From Desulfobacteraceae bacterium (GTDB taxonomy: Bacteria > Desulfobacterota > Desulfobacteria > Desulfobacterales > Desulfosalsimonadaceae), in NCBI GenBank assembly GCA_003599885.1, contig QZKW01000087.1:1-63940 (forward strand): 63,940 bases of DNA, given 5' to 3'. This document shows positions 29,634 through 38,055 of this stretch, piece after piece. Below the pieces are notes generated by a model. The model saw only the letters and a list, made by a program, of their open reading frames with translations, was not told the origin of the DNA and did not search any database. The translations under genes and the position numbers were made by a program. Numbering within the stretch: the first letter of the stretch is position 1; each line of letters starts with the position of its first letter.

Positions 29634-30634
29634 TAGAAAGTCTCATGATACGTGGAGATGAGCCGGGGGATAAACGTGGTCAGGTCCTCTATGATGCAGA
29701 CATCGGCACTGTTGAATATGGCAGCATGAGGATCTGTGTTGATGGCCACAATAAACCTGGAATCCCGCATGCCGGCCACATGCTGGCTGGCGCCGGATAT
29801 GCCGCAGGCTATGTAGAGTTTCGATTTAACGGTTGCGCCGGTGACACCAACCTGCTGGCTGTATTTGAGCCATTTTTTATCACAAACCGGTCGGGAACCG
29901 GCGACGGCGGATTTAGGAAATAAACGGGACAACTGATAAATATGTTCCAGATCTTCCTGTTTTTTAATCCCGTTTCCGGCAGACACGATCACATCCGCGT
30001 TTTCAAGCGCCGACGTATCCGCGCTATTTTTTTTAAATCCATGAAATGCATAGTTTTTTTTATCAACAGAGACATTCACAACGGAAACCGTTCCGGAGCC
30101 GCAGTGCCGGGGCGGTTCGGTTTTAAAATTGCCTGGCATCATTGTCAGGACGGTTGTTTTTGCGGTCGGAAGGATGGTTGCGGTGATTTTGTCATTAAAA
30201 ACGGAACGGACAAAAGACAGTGCGTTATTCCGGGAGGCGACGCGCTCAATCCCGGTTATGCACGCGGCGTTCAGCGAGATGGCCAGGGCCGGGGCAGCGT
30301 CAGCACCATTCGGGGTATGGCCCGCACACACATAGATGGGGTTCAGGCGATCCAAGAGATCAATCGGCAGATTCTTGAATATCAGATCGTCCGGTGCTGC
30401 GAATCCTGTTCGCGTGGCCATTTCCGCTTTGTCCGGCTCCAGCAGCGTGACGTCGATGCCCCACGTTTCGGCCAGACGGGTCGCTGCGTCTCCAAGGTGA
30501 TGGCCTGCAAGCAAGAGGTGGATTCCGGCATGGGTCTCTTTTTGAAGCATTTGAGCAAAAGCGATCAGTTCAAAAGTGACCGGTGCGATATGACCTTCAG
30601 CGTGTTCTCCGATGATAATGATATGAGATTCCAT
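29633..30634 (-). CDS. etfA: Electron transfer flavoprotein alpha subunit, no beta subunit nearby
   Basis: ETF alpha binds FAD and shuttles electrons between dehydrogenases and quinone reductases. The 333-residue protein has the N-terminal domain (IGEHAEGHIAPVT) and the C-terminal FAD domain with SAGNGIKK, AGSRPVCD, VGVTGATVKSKLYIACGISG in family order and AINTDPHAAIF. The start MESHIII is chosen; a frame-open 27-residue extension lacks family similarity. An etfB gene normally lies next to etfA but none is present here. The following gene is a hybrid kinase that overlaps it by one base. Confidence 0.88.
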   Translation of the reverse strand: MESHIIIIGEHAEGHIAPVTFELIAFAQMLQKETHAGIHLLLAGHHLGDAATRLAETWGIDVTLLEPDKAEMATRTGFAAPDDLIFKNLPIDLLDRLNPIYVCAGHTPNGADAAPALAISLNAACITGIERVASRNNALSFVRSVFNDKITATILPTAKTTVLTMMPGNFKTEPPRHCGSGTVSVVNVSVDKKNYAFHGFKKNSADTSALENADVIVSAGNGIKKQEDLEHIYQLSRLFPKSAVAGSRPVCDKKWLKYSQQVGVTGATVKSKLYIACGISGASQHVAGMRDSRFIVAINTDPHAAIFNSADVCIIEDLTTFIPRLISTYHETF

Positions 30635-30837
30635 AGGGATTTCTTCGCATGATTGCAGTGAATCTGTCAACGCAAAAATAGAGCAACCGTTCGTTTTGGC
30701 GGCGGCCGGCAACACCCGCCGGACAACAACAGGATTGTGAATTTTTTAAGGGATATGTATAATAAAAAAACGAAATTACTCAAGTCGCTTTAAACGGCAA
30801 CACTCACCAAAAATCATTCAAAAGAAAGCGGTCGCTT

Positions 30838-31731
30838 ATGCATGAATCCTTTGCCATTATTGGATGCGGGAAAGTCGGTGTGATGATGGGAAAGCACCTG
30901 GCGGAGGCAGGATACCGGCCTGCCGGATTTTTTAGCCGCCGGGCGTCAGCGGCCGGTCATGCCGCCCGGATTGCCGGGGCCGCAGATGCGTGTTTTGACA
31001 ATCCTTGGGATGCGGCCTTGCAGGCGGATGTGGTATTGATTACCACGCCGGATCACGTCATCGAAGAAATGTGCCGGACAATTGCCGAAAATAATGGGTT
31101 CCGTGAACGCTCGGTTGTCCTTCACTGCAGCGGGGCGCTGCCATCCACCATCCTGTCTTCGGCAAGGTCCTGCGGGGCGTTCATCGGTTCCATGCACCCG
31201 CTGCAAAGTTTTGCCGCCGATTATCCGGGCAACCCTTTTCATCAGATTATGATGGCTGTGGAAGGGGATGAGGCGGCAGTGGAACTCGCCCAGGCGATTG
31301 CCGTAAGCCTTGCGGCTCGGCCGTTTATCATTCCGACGGAAGGCAAGGTGTTCTATCATGCGGCGGCTGTGGCGGCTTCCAATTATCTGGTGACCCTTAT
31401 GGACCTGTCGTTTCGACTGATGGCTTTATCCGGAGTTCCGGCATCCGATGCGTTTGCGGTATTGAAGCCGCTGATCCAGGGGACCCTGGCCAACATAGAA
31501 ACCATCGGCATTCCGGATGCCCTGACCGGACCCATCGCCCGGGGGGATATCGGAACTGTAGAAAAACATCTGACGGCCATACGGCAGGTGTCTTCTGAAT
31601 TGGCCGACCGCTATGCCCGTCTGGGAATCGACACGATTTCCATCGCTCTGGCAAAAGGTACTCTGAGCCAAGAGGCCGCCCGTCAGCTTCTGGAATTATT
31701 TGAGTACAAGCCATCTCAAAAAAAACCTTAA
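30838..31731 (+). CDS. Rossmann-fold/DUF2520 oxidoreductase-like protein, C-terminus altered by IS
   Basis: The protein has an N-terminal NAD(P)-binding Rossmann domain (FAIIGCGKVGVMMGKHLAEAGY) and the C-terminal DUF2520 dimer domain (HAAAVAASNYLVTLMDL), resembling ketopantoate/F420-dependent reductases. Its natural substrate is not known to me. The last eight residues (YKPSQKKP) and the stop are encoded by the left inverted repeat of an inserted IS element. Before insertion the frame would have read Glu289 followed directly by TAA, giving 289 residues. The catalytic parts are untouched, so the protein is probably still active. Confidence 0.85.
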   Translation: MHESFAIIGCGKVGVMMGKHLAEAGYRPAGFFSRRASAAGHAARIAGAADACFDNPWDAALQADVVLITTPDHVIEEMCRTIAENNGFRERSVVLHCSGALPSTILSSARSCGAFIGSMHPLQSFAADYPGNPFHQIMMAVEGDEAAVELAQAIAVSLAARPFIIPTEGKVFYHAAAVAASNYLVTLMDLSFRLMALSGVPASDAFAVLKPLIQGTLANIETIGIPDALTGPIARGDIGTVEKHLTAIRQVSSELADRYARLGIDTISIALAKGTLSQEAARQLLELFEYKPSQKKP

Positions 31732-32636
31732 TCGAGTTTGTATGATTTGAGCTTAACCAATTGAAATAATATATTATATATGGCTGACATATAATTAATT
31801 GAAATATTTAAAAATATAACTAGACATAACTATCTGATTATGCAATATAATAGGAATGGAACTTACAAACGAACAATGGAACAGGATACAGCCGCTGATC
31901 CAGGCGTCAACGCCACCGAAAGATCCGAGAGGGCGTAAACCAAGAGCTCCGCGAGCTGTATTAAATGGAATCCTATGGATATTGCGAACAGGAACACCCT
32001 GGCAAGATCTTCCGCCAAGGTACCCTCCATACCAGACCTGCCATAGACGTTTCCAGCAATGGGTGAGACAAGGTGTTTTCCGATCCATTGCCCATGAGCT
32101 TGCACAGGACCTGTTTGAACGAGGCGGCATTGATATCCGTGAAGCCTTTATCGACGGTACGTTTGTGCCGGCAAAAAAAGGGCTTTGCTGTCGGCAAGAC
32201 AAAGCGTGGCAAGGGCACCAAGATCATGGCAATCGCAGACGCTTCTGGTTTTCCTGTCGCCGTTCACATTGAGAGCGCTTCGCCTCATGAGGTAAAGCTG
32301 GTTGAAGCGACCATCGACTGCGGGTTTACTGAATATGCCCCTGCCAAGATTATTGGCGATAAGGCATATGACAGCGATGGGCTTGATCAGACTCTTTTTG
32401 ATGAACGCGGCATTAAAATGATTGCGCCCCATCGGAAAGGTCGGAAAAAGATAAAAACACAGGATGGCAGAAAACTTCGCCGCTATCGGAGACGCTGGAA
32501 AGTTGAACGCCTTTTTGCATGGTTGCAAAATTTCAGACGGTTGGTTGTTCGATATGAATACCATGCGGAAAACTTTCTCGCTTTTGTTCAGCTTGGGTGC
32601 TCGATAATTTTACTGCGTTTATTTTGAGATGACTTG
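31707..32636 (+). mobile_element. IS5-family insertion sequence, IS427-group type, 930 bp
   Basis: The element is bounded by imperfect inverted repeats: CAAGCCATCTCAAAAAAAAC at 31707 and, reading inward from 32636, CAAGTCATCTCAAAATAAAC. They differ at only 2 of 20 positions. A TA lies on each side (31705-31706 and 32637-32638), consistent with the 2-bp TA target duplication of the IS427 group. Inside is one transposase spread over two frames. It inserted into the TAA stop codon of the upstream DUF2520 gene. Confidence 0.85.
31856..32627 (+). CDS. IS5-family transposase in two overlapping frames
   Basis: Frame A (31856-32272) carries the helix-turn-helix part ([14 protein letters not shown]) and the first catalytic Asp in FIDGTFVPA. 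Frame B (open 32073-32627) carries the second Asp in [11 protein letters not shown] and the Glu in [15 protein letters not shown], completing the DDE triad. The switch is most likely at the run of seven A at 32173-32179, where the frames read AKKG and [17 protein letters not shown]. Joining them needs a net +1 shift or loss of one A. IS427-group elements often use frameshifting or slippage at such runs, so it may be functional; a simple mutation is also possible. Confidence 0.8.
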
Positions 32637-32654
32637 TAATCAAAAAAGTCGTGC

Positions 32655-32701
32655 TACCCTGCCGGATATCGTTTATATAGATTAATTCCGAAGGCAGGGT
32701 A
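32655..32701 (+). other. 9-bp inverted repeat downstream of the IS
   Basis: TACCCTGCC and GGCAGGGTA are separated by 29 bases just after the IS. Before the insertion it would have lain about 20 bases behind the DUF2520 stop, so it may be that gene's terminator stem or a leader hairpin of the diguanylate cyclase gene. There is no T-run. Confidence 0.35.
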
Positions 32702-32764
32702 AAGCTGCGAGGACGTTTTATTTCATCGTTACTATCGGCTCACATCGAGGCAGAAGGCATTGGC

Positions 32765-33886
32765 ATGGCGTTTAAGCGGCATCAGATAAACCGGCGGGTC
32801 ATCGACGATCTTAAAAGCCGGTCTACCATCGGCATGTATTTTTATATGGCCGTCACCATCGGCGTGTTGTCCGTCGATGGATTTTACAAAAGGCATTTCG
32901 CTTTTTCGGTCGCTTTTCTGGCTGCAATGACCTTTATCGCCATATTCCGGATTTCCCATTATTACCTGTTTGATAAAATTGAAAAGACGAGCCCCCGGTT
33001 AAACTTTATTGCATTTTTTGCCAGCGTGTTCGCCACGTCACTAACCTGGGGGCTGGGTTTTGCCTATTTTATGGTTCAGCCCGAAGAGTTGTCGTCAAAG
33101 ATCATTATGCTGGCAAGCACCGTCGGCCTGGATTCCGGTGGCGTCGTCGCTTTTATTCCATCATGGGGCACTTCCGCTCTGTATACGGTTATCATGCTGA
33201 TGCCTGCTGCGATTGCGCTGTCTTATTTTGGGGTGTATCCGGCGCTGGTTTTATTAATTATCCTGTTTATCGCATATATGATGATGATCGCCTTTCGGGG
33301 AAACCGTGAATACTGGAACGCTCTGGAAAATGAGTATCTTCTCAAGCAAAAAACTGAAGAGATCCAGAGAATCAGCCGGGTGGATGTGCTGACCGGCTTA
33401 TACAACCGGCGATACTTTGATGAGATTTTTAACATTCAATGGAAGGCGGCCGTCCGGAACAGCACGCCGATGACCATTGTCATCGCGGATATCGACCATT
33501 TCAAGCGGATCAACGACACCTATGGGCATCTTGCCGGAGACGCGTATCTGAAAAAAATCGCTGAATTGCTTGCCGGCATATTCAAGCGCGACACGGATTT
33601 CATCGCCCGTTATGGCGGAGAAGAGTTTGTCTTCCTTCTGGACGGTCTTGACAGGGACGCCGTCATTGCGCTTGCGGAAACAGTCCGTTCCGAAACCGGA
33701 AAAATGACGTTGTTTCATTATGATCATAAGATTCAGACGACCATCAGTTTAGGCATATCCTCTTGTGTTCCTCAGCCGAATGATCAAAAAGACCGTCTTT
33801 TCGAAAAGGCGGACAAAGCCATGTATCAGGCAAAAAACAGCGGCAGAAACCAAGTGGTTTTTTACTATGACGACAACAAGGGGTGA
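32765..33886 (+). CDS. Membrane-bound diguanylate cyclase
   Basis: The enzyme makes the second messenger c-di-GMP from two GTP. The 373-residue protein has about six membrane helices in the first 180 residues (a MASE-like sensor) and a GGDEF domain at about 195-368. The active site reads GGEEF, preceded by the RDTD sequence five residues upstream, which fits the inhibitory I-site RxxD. The DVLTGLYNRRYF and IADIDHFKRINDTYGH motifs are intact. It lies between the IS and the glycosyltransferase cluster and could control surface-polymer formation there, though it has its own 190-bp gap. Confidence 0.92.
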   Translation: MAFKRHQINRRVIDDLKSRSTIGMYFYMAVTIGVLSVDGFYKRHFAFSVAFLAAMTFIAIFRISHYYLFDKIEKTSPRLNFIAFFASVFATSLTWGLGFAYFMVQPEELSSKIIMLASTVGLDSGGVVAFIPSWGTSALYTVIMLMPAAIALSYFGVYPALVLLIILFIAYMMMIAFRGNREYWNALENEYLLKQKTEEIQRISRVDVLTGLYNRRYFDEIFNIQWKAAVRNSTPMTIVIADIDHFKRINDTYGHLAGDAYLKKIAELLAGIFKRDTDFIARYGGEEFVFLLDGLDRDAVIALAETVRSETGKMTLFHYDHKIQTTISLGISSCVPQPNDQKDRLFEKADKAMYQAKNSGRNQVVFYYDDNKG

Positions 33887-34078
33887 TTCGCTCCATGATC
33901 TTTGGTGCAATGAATGGCCGCCCGGTTTTTGAGGCCAAGGGTTATAAGGGGCCGGTGATCGATCATTCGGAACTCTGGTTTGATTTTTTCGTTTCTCTAC
34001 CGTATGGATATTCGGATATAATCAAAGATTTTTTAATCGGAAATTTCTGGTTCAACCTATCATTTTAATTTTTTATCG

Positions 34079-35242
34079 ATGAATATTCTCCTTTTAAATT
34101 ATGAATTTCCTCCCATTGGCGGCGGGGCAGGAAAAGCGACGCATAACCTGGCCAGAGAACTCGCCGGGCTTGGCCATAAAGTGGATGTGCTGACTTCGCG
34201 ATTAAAAAGTCAGCCGGCTAAAGAGGCTCTGGATGGGTTTACTGTTTACCGCGTGATGAGCTGGCGTAAAGGGATTCATGATTGCGGTTTTCGCGGGGCG
34301 CTTACCTATGTAATTTTTGCGATTTTTAAATTTCTGCAATTAACGCGGAAAAATAAATATGACGTGATTCATTACTTTTTCGGATTGCCCACCGGATTTT
34401 TGTCCCTGCTGCCCGGCCCCCAGGGAAAGACACCCTATATTCTCTCGCTTCGGGGATCCGATGTTCCCGGTTATGATCAGTACAATAAAACGCTTGAAAG
34501 GATTCACGGATTACTGGCGCCGTTAACCAGAAAGATATGGAGAAATGCTGAACAGGTCATTGCCCTGAGCGGAAGTCTGAAAGCGACAGCACTTCTGACA
34601 GCCCCTTCTCAAAAAATCCGGGTGATTCCAAACGGTGTAGATGCTCTTTTCCTGTCGCCCCTCCGTTTTTCCGACAGAGAGCAAAATGGTTTTAAAATGA
34701 TTGCCGTGGCAAGGCTCGTTGAGAGGAAAGGGCTTCAGGATGTGATAAAGGCATTGGCGCAGTTGCAGGCTCCTGATATTTCACTCCTGATTGTCGGAAC
34801 CGGGAATTATGAAAAAAAATTGAAAAAACTGTGCGATGATTTATTCCTTCAGGGCAGGGTTTCCTTTTATGGATTCTGTCACCCCCGGGAACTTCCGGAG
34901 TTGCTTGTCCAAAATAATGTTTTTATTCTGACCTCTCTTGCCGAGTCTTTTGGGACTGCGTTTGCCGAGGCCATGGCCTGCGGTCTGCCAGTGATTGCTT
35001 CCAACACCGGCGGAATCCCCGATTTTGTGAACAGTGAAAATGGTATCCTGGTGGAACCCGGCAATATCGATCAGATAAAGACCGCTATTTTAAAGATGAA
35101 ATCCTCTCCTGACCTGAGAGCCGAAATGCAGCGGATTAACCGGGAGAAAATGATTCAGCAGTTTAGCTGGGGAAGTATCGCACGACAGCATGTCGCAATT
35201 TATGAAAAGGGGAGAGAGCCTTCGGCGTTATGTTCTTCCTGA
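34079..35242 (+). CDS. GT4-family glycosyltransferase
   Basis: The 387-residue protein has the GT-B fold of family 4: the N-terminal PPIGGGAGKATHNLARELAGLGHKVDVLT region (glycine loop GGGAGK), the linker IPNGVD, then AVARLVERKGLQDVIKAL, SLAESFGTAFAEAMACGLPVIASNTGG with the E-X7-E nucleotide-sugar motif and NGILVEPGN. The donor sugar and acceptor cannot be told. It is cytoplasmic, probably membrane-associated. It is the first gene of an eight-gene same-strand cluster and overlaps the next by 13 bases. Confidence 0.92.
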   Translation: MNILLLNYEFPPIGGGAGKATHNLARELAGLGHKVDVLTSRLKSQPAKEALDGFTVYRVMSWRKGIHDCGFRGALTYVIFAIFKFLQLTRKNKYDVIHYFFGLPTGFLSLLPGPQGKTPYILSLRGSDVPGYDQYNKTLERIHGLLAPLTRKIWRNAEQVIALSGSLKATALLTAPSQKIRVIPNGVDALFLSPLRFSDREQNGFKMIAVARLVERKGLQDVIKALAQLQAPDISLLIVGTGNYEKKLKKLCDDLFLQGRVSFYGFCHPRELPELLVQNNVFILTSLAESFGTAFAEAMACGLPVIASNTGGIPDFVNSENGILVEPGNIDQIKTAILKMKSSPDLRAEMQRINREKMIQQFSWGSIARQHVAIYEKGREPSALCSS

Positions 35243-36531
35243 TTCCTGAAGTTTTTCAGATGAAAAAGCATCTCCGGTCTCCAAGGAAAAATCTGGATCG
35301 CCTGCGTCTATGCTTATTTAAGAAACAGATGCGAAATATTTATGAGAATGTTCCGTATTATCGTGAAATATTTCAAAGGCTGAATATCGTTCCGGAAGAT
35401 TTCAAACATATTGATGATATCCAAAAGCTCCCCATTGTTTCCAAAAAAGACATTAATGGCAATTTGAACATATTTTTAAATGAAAACATAGAGTTGTGGG
35501 ATTGTTATAAAAGCCATACCAGCGGATCGACCGGTCAGCCTTTTTTGACTTATTTTGATAAAAAAAGCTGGATCCGGAAAAAATATCTGTCCAAGCTGCG
35601 CGCCAGAATGGCCTGCGGCATGCGCCCCGGAGAGCGGGTGGCTGTCTTTGAATCCGAGCTTTCCGGACAACTGGAATCCCGGAACAGGAAACATCCGCTT
35701 CAGCAGTTTTTTTTGAAGATAAAATATTTTTCAATATTTGATGATGTGGCAGCGGCCATAGAACATCTCATCGCATTTAGGCCGCAAAACGTTTATGGCC
35801 CGCAAAGCTTTTTGTTCCATCTTGCACGGGGCATAAAAAAGACCGGGCGGACGCTTCCTTTTTTAAAAAGGGTTTATACGAGCGCTGAATACCGTGAGAG
35901 TAGCGTTACCCAGTTTATAAAGGATGTTCTGAAGGTCGAGGTTTACGATATCTATGGCTCGACGGAATTTAAGGAAGTGGCATGGGAATGTGAACGGCAT
36001 CAAGGATATCATATCAACGAGGATGAGGTCCTGTGTGAAATTTTAGATGGCGGCAAACCGGCACCCATCGGCGAAGTCGGAGACATCGTCCTGACTGATT
36101 TGAAAAATACAGCCATGCCGCTCATCCGGTACCGGATTCATGATCGGGGTAAACTGCTTCAGGCCCCTTGCCGTTGCGGTCGAACTTTTTCGATCATGCT
36201 GCCGGTTGGCGGCAGGGCTTCGGAGTATATCCTGCTGCCGGACGGCGAAAGAATTTCACCCTACCGTTTTACGACGGCCATCGAAAAGTTTAAAGGTCTT
36301 CTGCAATATCAATTGATTCAAGAATCGGAAACAGACCTGTTTGTCAATGTGATAATAGATTCCAATGTCGGGAATGAAACTTGCCGGAATATCGAAGAAA
36401 CCATAATAAATATTACCAGGGGCCAGATGCGGGTTATTGTCCGGAAAACCGAAAGGATATTGCCGGAAGAAAATGGCAAATTTAAAGTCGTTAAAAATAT
36501 GCTCCTGAAGACCCATTCATTGGTGCAATAA
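35230..36531 (+). CDS. PaaK/CapK-like adenylate-forming enzyme (first copy)
   Basis: The 433-residue protein belongs to the phenylacetate-CoA ligase-like branch of adenylating enzymes, often called CapK when found in capsule loci. The P-loop-like SHTSGSTGQPFLTYF lies at about residues 94-108. A later IYGSTEFKEVAWEC and the MPLIRYRIHDRGKL motif are typical, followed by a zinc-like CRCGR pair. It probably activates a carboxylic acid as acyl-AMP, perhaps for transfer to a sugar or amine. ATG at 35230 overlaps the glycosyltransferase; ATG at 35260 is an alternative. Confidence 0.85.
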   Translation: MFFLIPEVFQMKKHLRSPRKNLDRLRLCLFKKQMRNIYENVPYYREIFQRLNIVPEDFKHIDDIQKLPIVSKKDINGNLNIFLNENIELWDCYKSHTSGSTGQPFLTYFDKKSWIRKKYLSKLRARMACGMRPGERVAVFESELSGQLESRNRKHPLQQFFLKIKYFSIFDDVAAAIEHLIAFRPQNVYGPQSFLFHLARGIKKTGRTLPFLKRVYTSAEYRESSVTQFIKDVLKVEVYDIYGSTEFKEVAWECERHQGYHINEDEVLCEILDGGKPAPIGEVGDIVLTDLKNTAMPLIRYRIHDRGKLLQAPCRCGRTFSIMLPVGGRASEYILLPDGERISPYRFTTAIEKFKGLLQYQLIQESETDLFVNVIIDSNVGNETCRNIEETIINITRGQMRVIVRKTERILPEENGKFKVVKNMLLKTHSLVQ

Positions 36532-36557
36532 TTTGAGAAATCTAAACGGGTCCATTG

Positions 36558-37406
36558 ATGAGAGATATACCCAATAAAAAGTTCATTTTAAATTTTACTC
36601 CCACCGGCATGATTCCGACAAAACAAATGACACCGCATGTGCCGGTTCAGCCCGAAGAAATTGTTCGGCAGGTCCTGGAGGCAGCGGAGCTCGGGGTCAA
36701 CATGGCGCATCTTCATGCCCGTGATCCCCTGACGGAAGCGCCGACCTTTAAAAAAGAAATTTATGGCGAAATCATCAGCGGCATTCGAAAATATAACAAA
36801 AGTTTGGTTGTCGGTGTATCAACCAGCGGAAGAACGTTTAATGATTTTCAAAAAAGATCCGAGTGCCTGGAGTTAAAAGGCGACGCGAAACCGGATTTTG
36901 GAAGCCTGACGCTGAGCTCATTGAATTTCAACAATCAGGCGAGTATCAATCCTCCGGAAATGATCCGGCAGCTTGCGGGAAAAATGCTGGAGTCAGGGAT
37001 TAAGCCGGAGCTTGAAGCATTTGATCTCGGAATGATCAACTATGCAAAATATTTAATCCGCAAGGGGCAGATCAAAGCGCCGTATTATTTTAACCTGATT
37101 CTGGGAAACATAGCATGTGCCCAGCCGAATATGCTGAACCTGGGATTGATGGTCAATGACTTGCCGGAGGGTTCTATATGGTCGGCCGGCGGCATTGGTG
37201 ACTGGCAGTTGCAGATGAACGCCATGGCCATTGTCTCCGGCGGCGGTGTTCGTGTGGGGCTTGAAGATAATATCTATTTTGATCAGGAAAGAACCCGGCT
37301 CGCCTTAAACCGGGAACTGGTGGAACGGGTTCTTTCGATTGCCAAATCACTGGATAAAATTCCGTATTCTCATAAGGAAGCCCGAAAACTTCTATTGGGG
37401 AAATAA
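36558..37406 (+). CDS. Beta-keto acid cleavage enzyme (BKACE, DUF849)
   Basis: BKACE enzymes use zinc to condense a beta-keto acid with acetyl-CoA, giving acetoacetate and a new CoA ester. The founding member, Kce, is in lysine fermentation. The 282-residue TIM-barrel protein has FTPTGMIPTKQMTPHVPV, the zinc histidines in AHLHARDP (His51, His53) and the closing SGGGVRVGLEDN signature. A TTG one codon upstream is not needed. Its position inside a glycosyltransferase and CapK-like cluster is unusual; it might supply an acyl-CoA or run a related condensation there. Confidence 0.88.
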   Translation: MRDIPNKKFILNFTPTGMIPTKQMTPHVPVQPEEIVRQVLEAAELGVNMAHLHARDPLTEAPTFKKEIYGEIISGIRKYNKSLVVGVSTSGRTFNDFQKRSECLELKGDAKPDFGSLTLSSLNFNNQASINPPEMIRQLAGKMLESGIKPELEAFDLGMINYAKYLIRKGQIKAPYYFNLILGNIACAQPNMLNLGLMVNDLPEGSIWSAGGIGDWQLQMNAMAIVSGGGVRVGLEDNIYFDQERTRLALNRELVERVLSIAKSLDKIPYSHKEARKLLLGK

Positions 37407-37428
37407 ACAGGAGGCTGCAGCATCATCA

Positions 37429-38055
37429 ATGTTTGATTTGAATAAATACCGGATAAAATACCGATACAGCCATTCCCTGCGTCTTTTTTTTGATGCAATG
37501 TCCAAGTTCGGAATCCGCATCGCTCCTTATTATACTTTTCGGGAAAGGATTTCTTCGTTAAAGACGCCGACACTGTCCAAAGAATTAGAGCATTGTAAAA
37601 TCAGTTTTTTGGGACCGGAAGATATCCGGGCCATGGCGAAAATTCCTGGCAGGAAATTTTCAGAAGCAGACCTTCTGAAACGGTTCAATGAAGGGCAGAA
37701 ATGTCTGGGAATGAAAAAAGGCGGCGCAATTATCGCATTTAACTGGTGCAACTTCAAAGAACTGACATTTAAATGGCACCGGATGCCGCTTGGAAAAAAT
37801 GAAGCATTCATGTTTGATGCCTATACCCTTCCGGATTACCGGGGAAAAGGGATCGCGCCTTTCTTACGGCACCATTTCTACAAGGAGCTTGAAAAAATAA
37901 GTATAACAAGACTTTACAGTTATACGGATTATTTCAATACACCGGCTGTAAAATTTAAGCTCAAACTCGGTGCCGAAAAAGAAAAACTGAATCTCTACAT
38001 TGTGCTTTTCAATAAATGGCCGTTTCATTTTATTTTAAAAGATTATCAAAAATGA
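37429..38055 (+). CDS. GNAT-fold acetyl/acyltransferase
   Basis: The 208-residue protein has the acyl-CoA pocket of GNAT enzymes in DAYTLPDYRGKGIAPFLRHHF (RGKGIA loop) with LYSYTDYFNTPAVKFKLKLGAEK as the C-terminal helix region. The first 80 residues are basic and do not match a known domain. The start MFDLNKYR follows an AGGAGG about 15 bases upstream; a longer frame overlapping the BKACE gene was rejected. It overlaps the next gene by four bases (ATGA). The likely role is acylation of an amino group on the cluster's product. Confidence 0.75.
   Translation: MFDLNKYRIKYRYSHSLRLFFDAMSKFGIRIAPYYTFRERISSLKTPTLSKELEHCKISFLGPEDIRAMAKIPGRKFSEADLLKRFNEGQKCLGMKKGGAIIAFNWCNFKELTFKWHRMPLGKNEAFMFDAYTLPDYRGKGIAPFLRHHFYKELEKISITRLYSYTDYFNTPAVKFKLKLGAEKEKLNLYIVLFNKWPFHFILKDYQK

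Noticed and set aside
33883-34068. Small 61-codon open frame between the diguanylate cyclase and the glycosyltransferase
   Set aside because: It has no ribosome site and no recognisable motif. The space is more likely leader DNA of the cluster.
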